This document shows positions 52,549-61,605 of a DNA stretch of 64,000 nucleotides, in pieces. A program made the position numbers and the translations under genes. The first letter of the stretch is position 1; each line of letters starts with the position of its first letter. The notes under the pieces were generated by a model. That model saw nothing but the letters and a program-made list of their open reading frames with translations, did not search any database and was not told the DNA's origin. The stretch lies in the NCBI GenBank assembly GCA_947494645.1, contig CANLVO010000002.1, positions 238,359-302,358 on the forward strand, in the 5' to 3' direction. The stretch is from an uncultured Litoreibacter sp. (GTDB taxonomy: Bacteria > Pseudomonadota > Alphaproteobacteria > Rhodobacterales > Rhodobacteraceae).

Positions 52549-52920
52549 TTATTGTTCGTGCTGCGGTATTCCGTCCGCAATGTCGTAATAGTCGCCCTTG
52601 TCGGCGACAAAGATGTGTTTCTCGATGCGAAGGCGGGTGGGTCCGTCGATGGCCCCCAGCGAAAAGCTCATGGAGCTTTCGTCATTGTGTTTCCAAAACA
52701 GGTTGCAGCCGCAGTTGGCGCAGAAGCCGCGCTGGGCGGCGTCACTTGAGGCGTACCATTTGACGTCGCCAGTGATCTCGATGTCAGACTGCTCAACCAC
52801 GGCTGAGGCCCAGACGTTGCCGGATTGCTTGCGGCACTGGCCGCAATGGCAGTTGGATACGCCCCATGTCTTGCCTTTGACCTCAAAGGCGCATGCGCCG
52901 CAGTTGCAGGTACCCTTCAT
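52549..52920 (-). CDS. GFA family (glutathione-dependent formaldehyde-activating-like) protein
   Basis: MKGTCNCGACAFEVKG...CHCGQCRKQSG...FCANCGCNLFW; start trimmed. Confidence 0.88.
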   Translation of the reverse strand: MKGTCNCGACAFEVKGKTWGVSNCHCGQCRKQSGNVWASAVVEQSDIEITGDVKWYASSDAAQRGFCANCGCNLFWKHNDESSMSFSLGAIDGPTRLRIEKHIFVADKGDYYDIADGIPQHEQ

Positions 52921-53540
52921 CACGCCCTCCCCGGTGTTGAGGCGCTGCCCAGCAGCACGCCGTAGACCACGAAACAGGCCGCCATGACGCGGCGGACCCA
53001 GACATTCAGAATCGCGCTCATGGCCGACCGCCCTATGCCCGCGCCGATTGCCGTGTAGGTCAGGTAGCTGGCCGCTGTGATGGCCAAGGCGGTGGGCATG
53101 ATCACCCACATTTGCGACCAGACGGGCACATCAGGCTGCACGAATTGCGTGAAGGCTGCGAAGTAGCCCGCGATGGATTTGACGTTGATCGTCGCGATCA
53201 GGAAGGCCTTGCCGTAGATGGACGTCGCAGACACGGCGCGCGGAGCAACCGGCTTGGTGGCGTTCAGCCAGCCGCGCACGCCAAGATAGATCAGGAAGGC
53301 TGCGCCGATGAGCTTGCCGTAGAAGAAGGCTTCGGGGAAGGAGGCCAGCAGCGCGGTAACCCCCGCCGCCGACAGGACCAGAAACAGGGTTGCCTGGGTC
53401 AGGATGCCTAGCACGCCCCAGAGGGAACGTTTGAACCCGTGGGTCATCCCGTTGGTAACGCAATTGACCGCGTTGGGCCCCGGTGTGGTGACAAAGACCA
53501 CCCAGAACAGCGCGAATATGATCCATCCTTCCCAAGACAT
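52920..53540 (-). CDS. LysE family translocator
   Basis: TPGPNAVNCVTNGMTHGFKRSLWGVLGI; six TM. Confidence 0.88.
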   Translation of the reverse strand: MSWEGWIIFALFWVVFVTTPGPNAVNCVTNGMTHGFKRSLWGVLGILTQATLFLVLSAAGVTALLASFPEAFFYGKLIGAAFLIYLGVRGWLNATKPVAPRAVSATSIYGKAFLIATINVKSIAGYFAAFTQFVQPDVPVWSQMWVIMPTALAITAASYLTYTAIGAGIGRSAMSAILNVWVRRVMAACFVVYGVLLGSASTPGRA

Positions 53541-53557
53541 ATCAAACCGCCGCCATG

Positions 53558-54130
53558 CTAATAGACCGGAGGTGCGATGACCCAGATCACCACGGCAGGT
53601 TGGGCATAGGGGTTCATCCAGCGATAGGGCTCGCCGCGCACCCGGAAGCTGTCGCCCGCGCTTAGCGCATGGGTGGTGCCATTGATCCAGAGGTCCAGCT
53701 TGCCGGAGACGATATAGCCGACTTCCTGCGTTGGGCGGGTCACGGGGCGGTTGATCTGCGACCCGGCCTCGAAGGTGGAATGCACCACCTCGAAATCATC
53801 GGTGAGATCGGGAGAGAGCAGCTCTTCGACAAGGCCAGCCTCGCGCGAGCCGATAGGGCGTCGGGCGCTGGCCCGCACGATGTAGCCTTGTTCCTGCACA
53901 GGTACCGCGTCTTGGCGAAACAGGCTGGAGACCGACACATCAAGCGCCTTTGCGATCTGGCGCAGATCGGTGACGCCGGGCTCGGATTTGTCCCGCTCCA
54001 CCTGGCTGAGCCAGCCCACGGAGCGGCCGAGCATTTCGGCCAGTTCCGCCAATGTCAGCCGCCGTGCCTTGCGCAGGGCCCGCAGGTCTGCGCCAAGCGT
54101 TTGCGTCTGAGCCGGGTTTTCAATTTTCAT
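53558..54130 (-). CDS. XRE-family regulator with cupin sensor domain
   Basis: LRKARRLTLAELAEMLGRSVGWLSQVERDKSEPGVTDLRQIAKAL plus C-terminal cupin. Confidence 0.9.
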   Translation of the reverse strand: MKIENPAQTQTLGADLRALRKARRLTLAELAEMLGRSVGWLSQVERDKSEPGVTDLRQIAKALDVSVSSLFRQDAVPVQEQGYIVRASARRPIGSREAGLVEELLSPDLTDDFEVVHSTFEAGSQINRPVTRPTQEVGYIVSGKLDLWINGTTHALSAGDSFRVRGEPYRWMNPYAQPAVVIWVIAPPVY

Positions 54131-54254
54131 GCGCCGACCTCTATGCGATGGAAGCGGCCAAATGAAAAATGCGCCCCTTTTTTCACGTAAAAGAAAAATT
54201 CCGAGTCGTGCAAGAAAATTGTGCTTTTTGAGGACGGCTTGCGAGACCTTTTCG

Positions 54255-55151
54255 TCAGCCCTTTTCGCCAGGCAAAGTCAGCCCGGCATTGCGGGCGTAG
54301 ACCTTGGCCACGGCTGCGTCATCTTCGCCGCCCAGCCCCATGCCAGCGGCTGCGATAAATTGCTGCAGCGCGACGGCGGTGATGGGCGCGCTAAACTGCG
54401 TGGATTTGGCGATGTCGAGCACGATGCCGAGGTCTTTCGGCCAGATATTGACCGAGCTCAGCGGGGTGTAATCGCCGTCAACGATATGCGGCGCGCGGTT
54501 TTCCAGCATCCAGCTGGAGCCTGCACATTTGCTGATGACCTCGACGAACTTTTCCGGGGTGACACCTTGAGTCATACCGAAGGTCAGCGCCTCCGCCATG
54601 GTCGCGATATGCACGCCCGCAAGGAGCTGGTTGACGGCTTTCATGGCAGAACCCGCGCCTGCGCTGTCGCCGAGGGTGAAGACGGTCTCAGATGTGGCGT
54701 CGAGGACAGGCTTGGCGGCAGCAAAGGCGTCCGCTGTGCCAGAGGCCATGACGGAGAGTTGCCCTGACGCAGCCTTGGCCGCACCGCCGGAGATCGGGGC
54801 GTCAAGATAGTGGATGCCGTGCTCTGCGCAGCGGGCCTCCATGTTGCGGGCAAATTCGGGAGGGACCGTCGCGCAGGCGAGGACCACCGTGCCGGAGCTG
54901 AGCGTAGGGACGATGCCGTTCTCGCCAAACATCACGGCCTCAGTCTGGGCGGCGTTCAAGACCACGACGGCTACGGCGTCGAGCGTGCTTGCGATATCGG
55001 CCAGATCGCCTGTCGCGCCGCCCTCGGATTGAAACTTTTCCATTTGCGCCGGGACAACGTCGATCCCGTAGGTCGTATGACCGGCACGCAGCACCGAACT
55101 GGCAATGCCATACCCCATCGCACCCAGACCAAACACTGCCACATTACTCAT
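54255..55151 (-). CDS. NAD(P)-dependent beta-hydroxyacid dehydrogenase family protein
   Basis: VAVFGLGAMGYGIASSVLRAGH, DAPISGGAAKAASGQLSVMASG. Confidence 0.88.
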   Translation of the reverse strand: MSNVAVFGLGAMGYGIASSVLRAGHTTYGIDVVPAQMEKFQSEGGATGDLADIASTLDAVAVVVLNAAQTEAVMFGENGIVPTLSSGTVVLACATVPPEFARNMEARCAEHGIHYLDAPISGGAAKAASGQLSVMASGTADAFAAAKPVLDATSETVFTLGDSAGAGSAMKAVNQLLAGVHIATMAEALTFGMTQGVTPEKFVEVISKCAGSSWMLENRAPHIVDGDYTPLSSVNIWPKDLGIVLDIAKSTQFSAPITAVALQQFIAAAGMGLGGEDDAAVAKVYARNAGLTLPGEKG

Positions 55152-55236
55152 GATATTCCTCCCGAAAAGCTGGGCGGATGTTGGCAGTTTCCGGCTGGAA
55201 GTCCAGTGGAGGATTCGCGTTGGCCGTGGTGGGGCG

Positions 55237-55692
55237 TTACCGCACCTGCGAGAAGACCTGCCCCAGCATGGATTGCAACTGATCCGCGTCTTCCTGAGTG
55301 AAGGCGTCCGGCTGATCGCTGTCGATGTCGAAGACGGCGATCAGATTTCCCGCCGCGTCAGTGACGGGCAAGACCAGTTCGGAGCGGGTCGAGGACGCGC
55401 AGGCGATGTGGCCCGGGAAAGCGTCGACATCCGCCACAAGCTGCACCTCGCCGGTCCGCGCAGCAGCACCGCAGACACCGCGCGAAAAGGGGATGACGAG
55501 ACAGCCATGGCCGCCCTGATAGGGGCCGATTTTCATCAGCTCGGGTGCGACGACACGGTAGAAGCCGGTCCAGTCGAACCGGTCATCGGCGTGATGCACT
55601 TCGCAGGCGACCGTGGCCATCAAGGCAACGGCGTCGGTTTCGCCTTCGGTCAGGCTGGCGATGGTCTGCGCGAGGGCGGTATAGTCAGCCAT
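55237..55692 (-). CDS. GAF domain protein, free methionine-(R)-sulfoxide reductase-like
   Basis: GCLVIPFSRGVCGAAARTGEVQLVADVDAFPGHIACASSTRSELVLPV with three conserved Cys; start re-assigned to MADYTALAQ. Confidence 0.82.
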   Translation of the reverse strand: MADYTALAQTIASLTEGETDAVALMATVACEVHHADDRFDWTGFYRVVAPELMKIGPYQGGHGCLVIPFSRGVCGAAARTGEVQLVADVDAFPGHIACASSTRSELVLPVTDAAGNLIAVFDIDSDQPDAFTQEDADQLQSMLGQVFSQVR

Positions 55693-56864
55693 CAGACCCG
55701 CTCGATTGCGATGGCGGTGCCTTCGCCGCCGCCGATACAAATAGCCGCGATGCCGCGTTTCAAGCCGCGGGTTTCCAGCGCGTTGAGCAGGGTCACCATG
55801 ATGCGCGCGCCGGACGCCCCGATGGGATGACCCAACGCGCATGCGCCTCCGTTGACGTTTACCTTGTCGTGGTCCAGCCCCATTTCGTGCATGAATGCCA
55901 TGGGGACCACGGCGAAGGCCTCGTTGACCTCCCAGAGATCGACGTCGTCTTTGGTCCAGCCGATGGTATCGAGCAGCTTTTGGGCAGCGGGGACCGGCGC
56001 GGTTGTGAACCACCCTGGGGCTTGCGCGTGGCTGGCATGGCCAAGGATTTTGGCGCGGATTGTCAGGTTTTGCTCTTTCGCCGCGTCTTCGGAGGCCAGA
56101 ACCAGCGCCGCCGCCCCATCAGAGATAGAGGACGCGTTGGCCGCCGTGACAGAGCCGTCCTTGCGGAAGGCTGGCTTGAGCTGCGGGATTTTCTCGGGCC
56201 GGGCCTTGGCCGGTTGCTCGTCGGCGCTGATCACCGTGTCGCCGCGCCGGGTGCTTAGCGTCACAGGCGTGATTTCGGCGTCAAACGCCCCGCTGCTTTG
56301 GGCGTCGAGCGCGCGGCTGAGGGAGGCCAGCGCGTAGGCGTCCTGCGCCTCGCGTGTGAACTGAAATTTCTCTGCGCAATCCTCTGCGAAGGTGCCCATC
56401 AGGCGGCCTTTGTCATACGCGTCTTCGAGCCCGTCGAGGAACATGGAGTCCTGCACATTCTGATGGCCGATGCGTGCACCGTTTCGCATTTTTGGCAGCA
56501 GGTAAGGCGCGTTTGTCATGCTCTCCATGCCGCCGGCGACCATGGTGTTTGCGTGGCCAAGAGCGATCTGGTCAAACGCCATCATCGCAGCCTTCATGCC
56601 GGAGCCGCACATCTTGTTAAGGGTTGTCGCGGGGACCTCTTCGCCGAGACCAGCGGCGAAACCCGCCTGACGCGCGGGGGCCTGACCAAGACCTGCGGGC
56701 AGCACGCAACCCATCAAGACCTCGTCGACTGTTTTGGCGCCCGCTGCCTCAAGCGCGGCCTTGATTGCGACCCCGCCCAGATTGGGCGCGTCAGTATCGT
56801 TGAAGTCCCCTTGAAAGCCCCCCATGGGCGTTCTGCTGGCGCCTGCGATGACAACGGTTTTCAT
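55692..56864 (-). CDS. acetyl-CoA acetyltransferase (thiolase)
   Basis: LNKMCGSGMKAAMMA, NVNGGACALGHPIGASGARI, CIGGGEGTAIAIE. Confidence 0.92.
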   Translation of the reverse strand: MKTVVIAGASRTPMGGFQGDFNDTDAPNLGGVAIKAALEAAGAKTVDEVLMGCVLPAGLGQAPARQAGFAAGLGEEVPATTLNKMCGSGMKAAMMAFDQIALGHANTMVAGGMESMTNAPYLLPKMRNGARIGHQNVQDSMFLDGLEDAYDKGRLMGTFAEDCAEKFQFTREAQDAYALASLSRALDAQSSGAFDAEITPVTLSTRRGDTVISADEQPAKARPEKIPQLKPAFRKDGSVTAANASSISDGAAALVLASEDAAKEQNLTIRAKILGHASHAQAPGWFTTAPVPAAQKLLDTIGWTKDDVDLWEVNEAFAVVPMAFMHEMGLDHDKVNVNGGACALGHPIGASGARIMVTLLNALETRGLKRGIAAICIGGGEGTAIAIERV

Positions 56865-56957
56865 GATGGGCCCTCAAAAGTCATTAAAGTTTCGCCTGAA
56901 TACCGAATAGTAAGGATTGATGTCTAGAGCAGTGCCCAACCACCGATGGAGCACGCC

Positions 56958-57302
56958 ATGAACCTGACCAGCCGCACCCAAGACGGAATTTTAATTCTGA
57001 CCCCAGACACGGACCGCATCGACGCGGCCGGGGCGATCTACCTCAAGGACCAATTCCGCGACGAAACGGACGGTTTTGACGGGCGTGTTGTCATGGATCT
57101 GTCTGGCGTGAACTTTCTGGATAGCAGCGGGCTTGGGGCGATTGTATCGGCGTTGAAGCTGCTGCGTGGGCGCAAGCTAGAGCTGGCGGGACTGACCCCG
57201 GTCGTGGCCAAGGTGTTCAGACTGACGCAGATGGATCAGGTGTTTATCCTGCATCGGGCGGTCTCGGACATCCTCACCGATGACGGCGCAAATGCAGCAT
57301 GA
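56958..57302 (+). CDS. STAS domain anti-sigma factor antagonist-like protein
   Basis: VVMDLSGVNFLDSSGLGAIVSALKLL. Confidence 0.88.
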   Translation: MNLTSRTQDGILILTPDTDRIDAAGAIYLKDQFRDETDGFDGRVVMDLSGVNFLDSSGLGAIVSALKLLRGRKLELAGLTPVVAKVFRLTQMDQVFILHRAVSDILTDDGANAA

Positions 57303-57774
57303 GCGCCCTTTCTTGCGCGACGCAGACCCTCATGAGAGCCAACCGGAGGCCCGCCGCTTCGTAGGGCAAACAGGCGAGGTTCGACGCCTCGTTGCCGAGA
57401 TATTGCGCTATCTGGTGAAGGCTTTGCCCGGGCAGACGGTACTGCACGGCGACGCGGAGCTGGTGATTGCGGAGGCGCTGAACAACATTGAAGAACACGG
57501 CTATTCCGCGGCGCATGGGATGCCTGTTCAGGTCACACTATCGGTGCTGGAAAAGATTGTGCAGGTGGAGACCAGGGATTTCGGCGTCCCAATGCCCGGA
57601 CTGACCGTACCGCCAATTCATAGACCCGATGCCGGGGTCTCAAGGGATCAACTGCCGGAGGGGGGATTTGGCTGGTACCTGATCCACAACCTTGCGCCAA
57701 ATCCAGTTTATCGCAGATGCGGCAACATGAATCTGCTTAGTTTCGACCTGCCCATCGGTGGAACGGAGCGTTGA
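57292..57774 (+). CDS. RsbW/HATPase_c_2-type ATP-binding anti-sigma regulatory protein
   Basis: ELVIAEALNNIEEHGY (N-box), GGFGWYLIHNL (G-box-like); overlaps STAS gene. Confidence 0.82.
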   Translation: MQHERPFLRDADPHESQPEARRFVGQTGEVRRLVAEILRYLVKALPGQTVLHGDAELVIAEALNNIEEHGYSAAHGMPVQVTLSVLEKIVQVETRDFGVPMPGLTVPPIHRPDAGVSRDQLPEGGFGWYLIHNLAPNPVYRRCGNMNLLSFDLPIGGTER

Positions 57775-58040
57775 GCGAGCAAAGCTCGTTGTTTCCGAAA
57801 TGGTGACAGTTGCTTTTATTGTCCACGTATTTTCCCGCCAGGACACAGATTCGCCATAATTTCTGCTCACGCCAGACTGAATTGGACGCGACAACGAAAG
57901 GGTAGCTGCATAGCTTCCCTCGGCGCTGCGTTTATCAGCCCCCACCCAGATGCGTGGCGTCGAGGAACCTACCAGCCCCTCTCTAGACATTCTGACTGCC
58001 GTATCTATCCTGCGCCTTTGACCCATTTGGCAAAGGACCA

Positions 58041-59624
58041 ATGATGCGCGATTTTCACATGCCCGGCCGCTCCACCGTCTTTGCGCAGAACGGGATGTGC
58101 GCGACGTCTGACCCATTGGCCTCAAAGGTTGCGATCCAGATGTTGGAAGCCGGAGGCAACGCGGTTGATGCCGCGATCTCGGCCGCTGTGCTGTTGGGTC
58201 TTTGCGAGCCGCAAATGACGGGGATTGGCGGCGATTGCTTCGTATTGATCAAACCCGCAGGCAGCGAAGAGGTGATTGCGCTTAATGGCTCGGGCCGCGC
58301 GCCTGCAGGGCTAGATGCGGCGGATTTGCGGGCCGCAGGCCACACGGTGATGCCTGCCTACGATGCGCATGCAGTGACAGTGCCGGGCGCAATTGACGCG
58401 TTTTGCCGGTTGTCGAAGGACCACGGGAAGCTCGGACTGAAAGCCGTGCTGGCCCCCGCAATTCACTACGCGCAAGCCGGGGTCTGCGTTGGGCCGCGCA
58501 CCAGCTTTGACTGGCATGAAGCCGAGGACACCCCCAAAGGCGCGGCGGCGGAGCATTATTTGTTGGGGGGCAAAGCTCCGAAGCCCGGTCAGGTGTTCCG
58601 TGCTCCCTTGCAGGCGGAGGTCTTGAAGCGGGTGGCAGAGCATGGCCGCGCCGGGTTTTACGAGGGCGAGGTGGCCGAGGACATGGTAGCCAGCCTGCAG
58701 AAGGCGGGTGGTACGCACACGCTGGACGATTTCGCCGCCGTGGCCTGCGACTACACCACGCCGATTTCGGGGACATACAAGGGCATTGAGCTGGTCGAGC
58801 ATCCGCCCAACGGCCAAGGGGCCACGGCGATTTTGATGAACAACATTCTGACGCAGTTCGACATTGCCGGGATGGAGCCGTTTGGCAGCGCGCGGGCGCA
58901 TATCGAGGCGGAGGCAGCGAAGCTGGCCTATGATGCGCGGAACCGCTTTTTGTCGGACCATGACCACATGACCCGATTGGAACATATGTTGTCCGAGAAA
59001 ACCGCCAAGGATCTGGCCGCTTTGATCAACCCCGCTCGTGCGATGGAGGCCCCGGCAGCGCTGTCAGAACAAGTCCATAAGGAGACGATTTACCTGACAG
59101 TTGTAGACCGTGACCGGATGGCAGTGTCGTTGATTTACTCGATCTTCCACAGCTTCGGGTCAGGCATCGCGTCGGACAAGTTCGGCATTCTGTTTCAGAA
59201 CCGCGGCGCCGGGTTCACCTTGGAAGAAGGCCACGCGAACGAGGCCAAAGGAGGCAAGCGGCCAATGCACACGATCATTCCGGGGATGCTGAAGAAAGAC
59301 GGCAAGGTCATCATGCCGTTTGGTGTGATGGGCGGGCAGTATCAGCCCAACGGGCATGCGCGGTACCTGAGCAATATCGTGGATTTCGGAATGCATGCGC
59401 AGCGGGCGATTGATGCGCCGCGCAGTTTCTCGGATGCGGGCAACATGAAGGTCGAGCGCGGGTATACGGATCAGGTGCGGCAGGAATTAACCGATATGGG
59501 GCATACTGTTTCCATTCCAGAAACACCGATTGGCGGCGCGCAGGCGATTTTCATGGATCATGAGACAGGCGTTTTGCACGGGGCATCCGACCCGCGCAAA
59601 GATGGCTGTGCGTTGGGTTACTAG
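58041..59624 (+). CDS. ggt: gamma-glutamyltransferase family protein
   Basis: SDPLASKVAIQMLEAGGNAVDAAISAAVLLGLCEPQMTGIGGDCF, ETIYLTVVD, RPMHTIIPGM. Confidence 0.88.
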   Translation: MMRDFHMPGRSTVFAQNGMCATSDPLASKVAIQMLEAGGNAVDAAISAAVLLGLCEPQMTGIGGDCFVLIKPAGSEEVIALNGSGRAPAGLDAADLRAAGHTVMPAYDAHAVTVPGAIDAFCRLSKDHGKLGLKAVLAPAIHYAQAGVCVGPRTSFDWHEAEDTPKGAAAEHYLLGGKAPKPGQVFRAPLQAEVLKRVAEHGRAGFYEGEVAEDMVASLQKAGGTHTLDDFAAVACDYTTPISGTYKGIELVEHPPNGQGATAILMNNILTQFDIAGMEPFGSARAHIEAEAAKLAYDARNRFLSDHDHMTRLEHMLSEKTAKDLAALINPARAMEAPAALSEQVHKETIYLTVVDRDRMAVSLIYSIFHSFGSGIASDKFGILFQNRGAGFTLEEGHANEAKGGKRPMHTIIPGMLKKDGKVIMPFGVMGGQYQPNGHARYLSNIVDFGMHAQRAIDAPRSFSDAGNMKVERGYTDQVRQELTDMGHTVSIPETPIGGAQAIFMDHETGVLHGASDPRKDGCALGY

Positions 59625-59950
59625 TTGAAGTCGAACTGCAACGGGTAGGCGCTCCGCCCATCAAAAGAGCCGAACATGGCGCTGAGGTCGGGGTGCTCAA
59701 CCGGTTTGCCGGTCTCGTCCAGCATCAGGTTCTGCTCCGATACGTAGGCCACGTAATAGCTTTCGTCGTTTTCAGCGAGGAGGTGATAGAACGGCTGATC
59801 CTTGCGGGGGCGCGAGGCCTCCGGGATGTTTGCATACCATTCGTCGCTATTGGAAAACTCGGGGTCCACGTCGAAGATCACACCGCGAAACGGATGTTTC
59901 TTGTGCCGCACAATTTGGCCAAGTGTGTATTTTGCTTGTTGTTTTAGCAT
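59621..59950 (-). CDS. hspQ: heat shock protein HspQ
   Basis: YTLGQIVRHKKHPFRGVIFDVDPEFSNSDEWY, QPFYHLLAEN. Confidence 0.92.
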   Translation of the reverse strand: MLKQQAKYTLGQIVRHKKHPFRGVIFDVDPEFSNSDEWYANIPEASRPRKDQPFYHLLAENDESYYVAYVSEQNLMLDETGKPVEHPDLSAMFGSFDGRSAYPLQFDFN

Positions 59951-60036
59951 AAAAATTGCAACCCCTGATGGTGATAGATAGACCTTGCCGGGCGGGTTTG
60001 TCCATAAAATCAGCGCTAGTTTTAAGGAAACAGTCT

Positions 60037-60918
60037 GTGAACCTGATACTGACAGTGTTCGAGGTCGTGGCCCCCGTCTTCATTCTGGCCAGCATCGGCT
60101 TTGCGTGGGTGAAGCTTGGGTTTGACTACCGGATCGAGTTCGTCACCCGGCTGGCGATGACGTTGTCGGTGCCTTGTTTGATCTTTGTGGCCTTGATGCA
60201 AACGGAGATCGCGCCGGACGCGTTGACCACCGTGTTCTTTGCCACGATTGCCACCTACGGGCTGATCACCTTGGGCTGTTTCGCCGTCGTAAAATTGGCT
60301 GGGCTGGACGTTCGGACGTTTCTCGCGCCGTTGATTTTTGGCAACACCGGCAATCTGGGCCTGCCACTTGCACTGTTCGCCTTTGGCGACGAGGGGTTGG
60401 GCTATGCGGTGGTGATTTTCGCGATGATGGGAATGTATTCGTTCACTTTCGGGGTGTGGCTGGTCTCTGGCGGGGGGGACTTGCGCAAAGTGGTGCAGGA
60501 GCCGTTGGTGGGCGCCACGCTTTTGGGCGCATTGTTTTTGTGGCAGGGCTGGCAGACACCGACATTTCTGACCAACACGATCGAGCTGATCGGGCAGATG
60601 GCGATCCCGTTGATGTTGATCACGCTTGGCGTGGCTGTGGCGCGGTTGCAGTTGCGCTCGGTGTCGCAGGCGATGTGGCTGTCAGCGGTCAAGGTGCTGC
60701 TCTGCGGAGCCATAGCGTTTGGTGCAGGGCTGTATTTCGAGCTGCCCGACGTGGCGCTGGCGGTGCTGATTTTGCAGGCCGTAACCCCGGTGGCTGTGAC
60801 GTCTTATCTGCTGGCGGCGAAATACGAGGCGGATGCGGACCCGGTGGCGGGGCTGGTTGTGGTCTCGACCCTGATGTCGGTCGGCTTCATCCCGCTGGTG
60901 CTGGCCTTTTTGATCTAG
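60037..60918 (+). CDS. AEC family transporter
   Basis: Ten hydrophobic segments, VFEVVAPVFILASIGFAWVKLGF; likely GTG start with AAGGAAA Shine-Dalgarno. Confidence 0.83.
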   Translation: MNLILTVFEVVAPVFILASIGFAWVKLGFDYRIEFVTRLAMTLSVPCLIFVALMQTEIAPDALTTVFFATIATYGLITLGCFAVVKLAGLDVRTFLAPLIFGNTGNLGLPLALFAFGDEGLGYAVVIFAMMGMYSFTFGVWLVSGGGDLRKVVQEPLVGATLLGALFLWQGWQTPTFLTNTIELIGQMAIPLMLITLGVAVARLQLRSVSQAMWLSAVKVLLCGAIAFGAGLYFELPDVALAVLILQAVTPVAVTSYLLAAKYEADADPVAGLVVVSTLMSVGFIPLVLAFLI

Positions 60919-60995
60919 GCTGCGACAAGACGTGCTTTGCGATTGAGGCGTTTTGGCGTATTATCTCTGCAAAAGCCGGGAAACCGGCAATAAAA

Positions 60996-61595
60996 ATGAT
61001 GAGCAGGCATATGATCCGACCTTTCCGCGCTATGGCGCTTCTTCTGTTTTTGGCAGCTTGTGGTTCCAACACCGGGACCGCGCCACGAAATCTGGACAAC
61101 GCGTGTTCTATCGTGTCCCAGAACCCGAATTGGCTGCGCGAGATGAAACGCACGGAGCGCAAATGGGGTGTGCCGGTGCATGTGCAGATGGCCACGATCT
61201 ACCAAGAGAGCAAGTTTATCGCCGATGCGCGGCCTCCGTTCCGCTATGCGCTGGGGGTGATCCCGTTCGGGCGGCAATCCTCGGCCCTTGGTTTCAGTCA
61301 GGCGCTCGACGGCACATGGGAAGAATATCAGCGTGACCAAGGGGCGTATCGCGCGAAGCGGACGCGATTTGGCGACGCGGTGGACTTCATGGGCTGGTAT
61401 ATGGATGGCAGCGAGGAGCGCGTGGGCGTATCGAAGTTTGACACCCGCAACCAGTATCTTGCTTACCATGAAGGCCGCGCCGGTTTTGCGCGCGGATCCT
61501 ACAACAGCAAATCATGGTTGCTGCGGGTGGCGAGTGAGGTTGATGCGCGGGCGCAGACCTACCGCGCCCAACTGGTGAGCTGCGGCAAGGCCTGA
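60996..61595 (+). CDS. lytic transglycosylase SLT-domain-like lipoprotein
   Basis: Lipobox LAAC, WGVPVHVQMATIYQESKFIADARPP (catalytic Glu). ORF track start 60174 is an out-of-frame overlap with the AEC gene. Confidence 0.8.
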   Translation: MMSRHMIRPFRAMALLLFLAACGSNTGTAPRNLDNACSIVSQNPNWLREMKRTERKWGVPVHVQMATIYQESKFIADARPPFRYALGVIPFGRQSSALGFSQALDGTWEEYQRDQGAYRAKRTRFGDAVDFMGWYMDGSEERVGVSKFDTRNQYLAYHEGRAGFARGSYNSKSWLLRVASEVDARAQTYRAQLVSCGKA

Positions 61596-61605
61596 GCCCA
61601 AGCGC

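Noticed and set aside
51227-52588. 453-aa plus-strand ORF
   Set aside because: Antisense shadow of the second DAO-GcvT gene.
59951-60036. Heat-shock (sigma-32) promoter for hspQ
   Set aside because: Region inspected on the minus strand; no convincing CTTG...CCCCAT match.
60174-60995. N-terminal 274 codons of the 473-aa ORF 60174-61595
   Set aside because: Out-of-frame overlap with the AEC transporter; only the C-terminal lipoprotein part (from about 60996) is credible.
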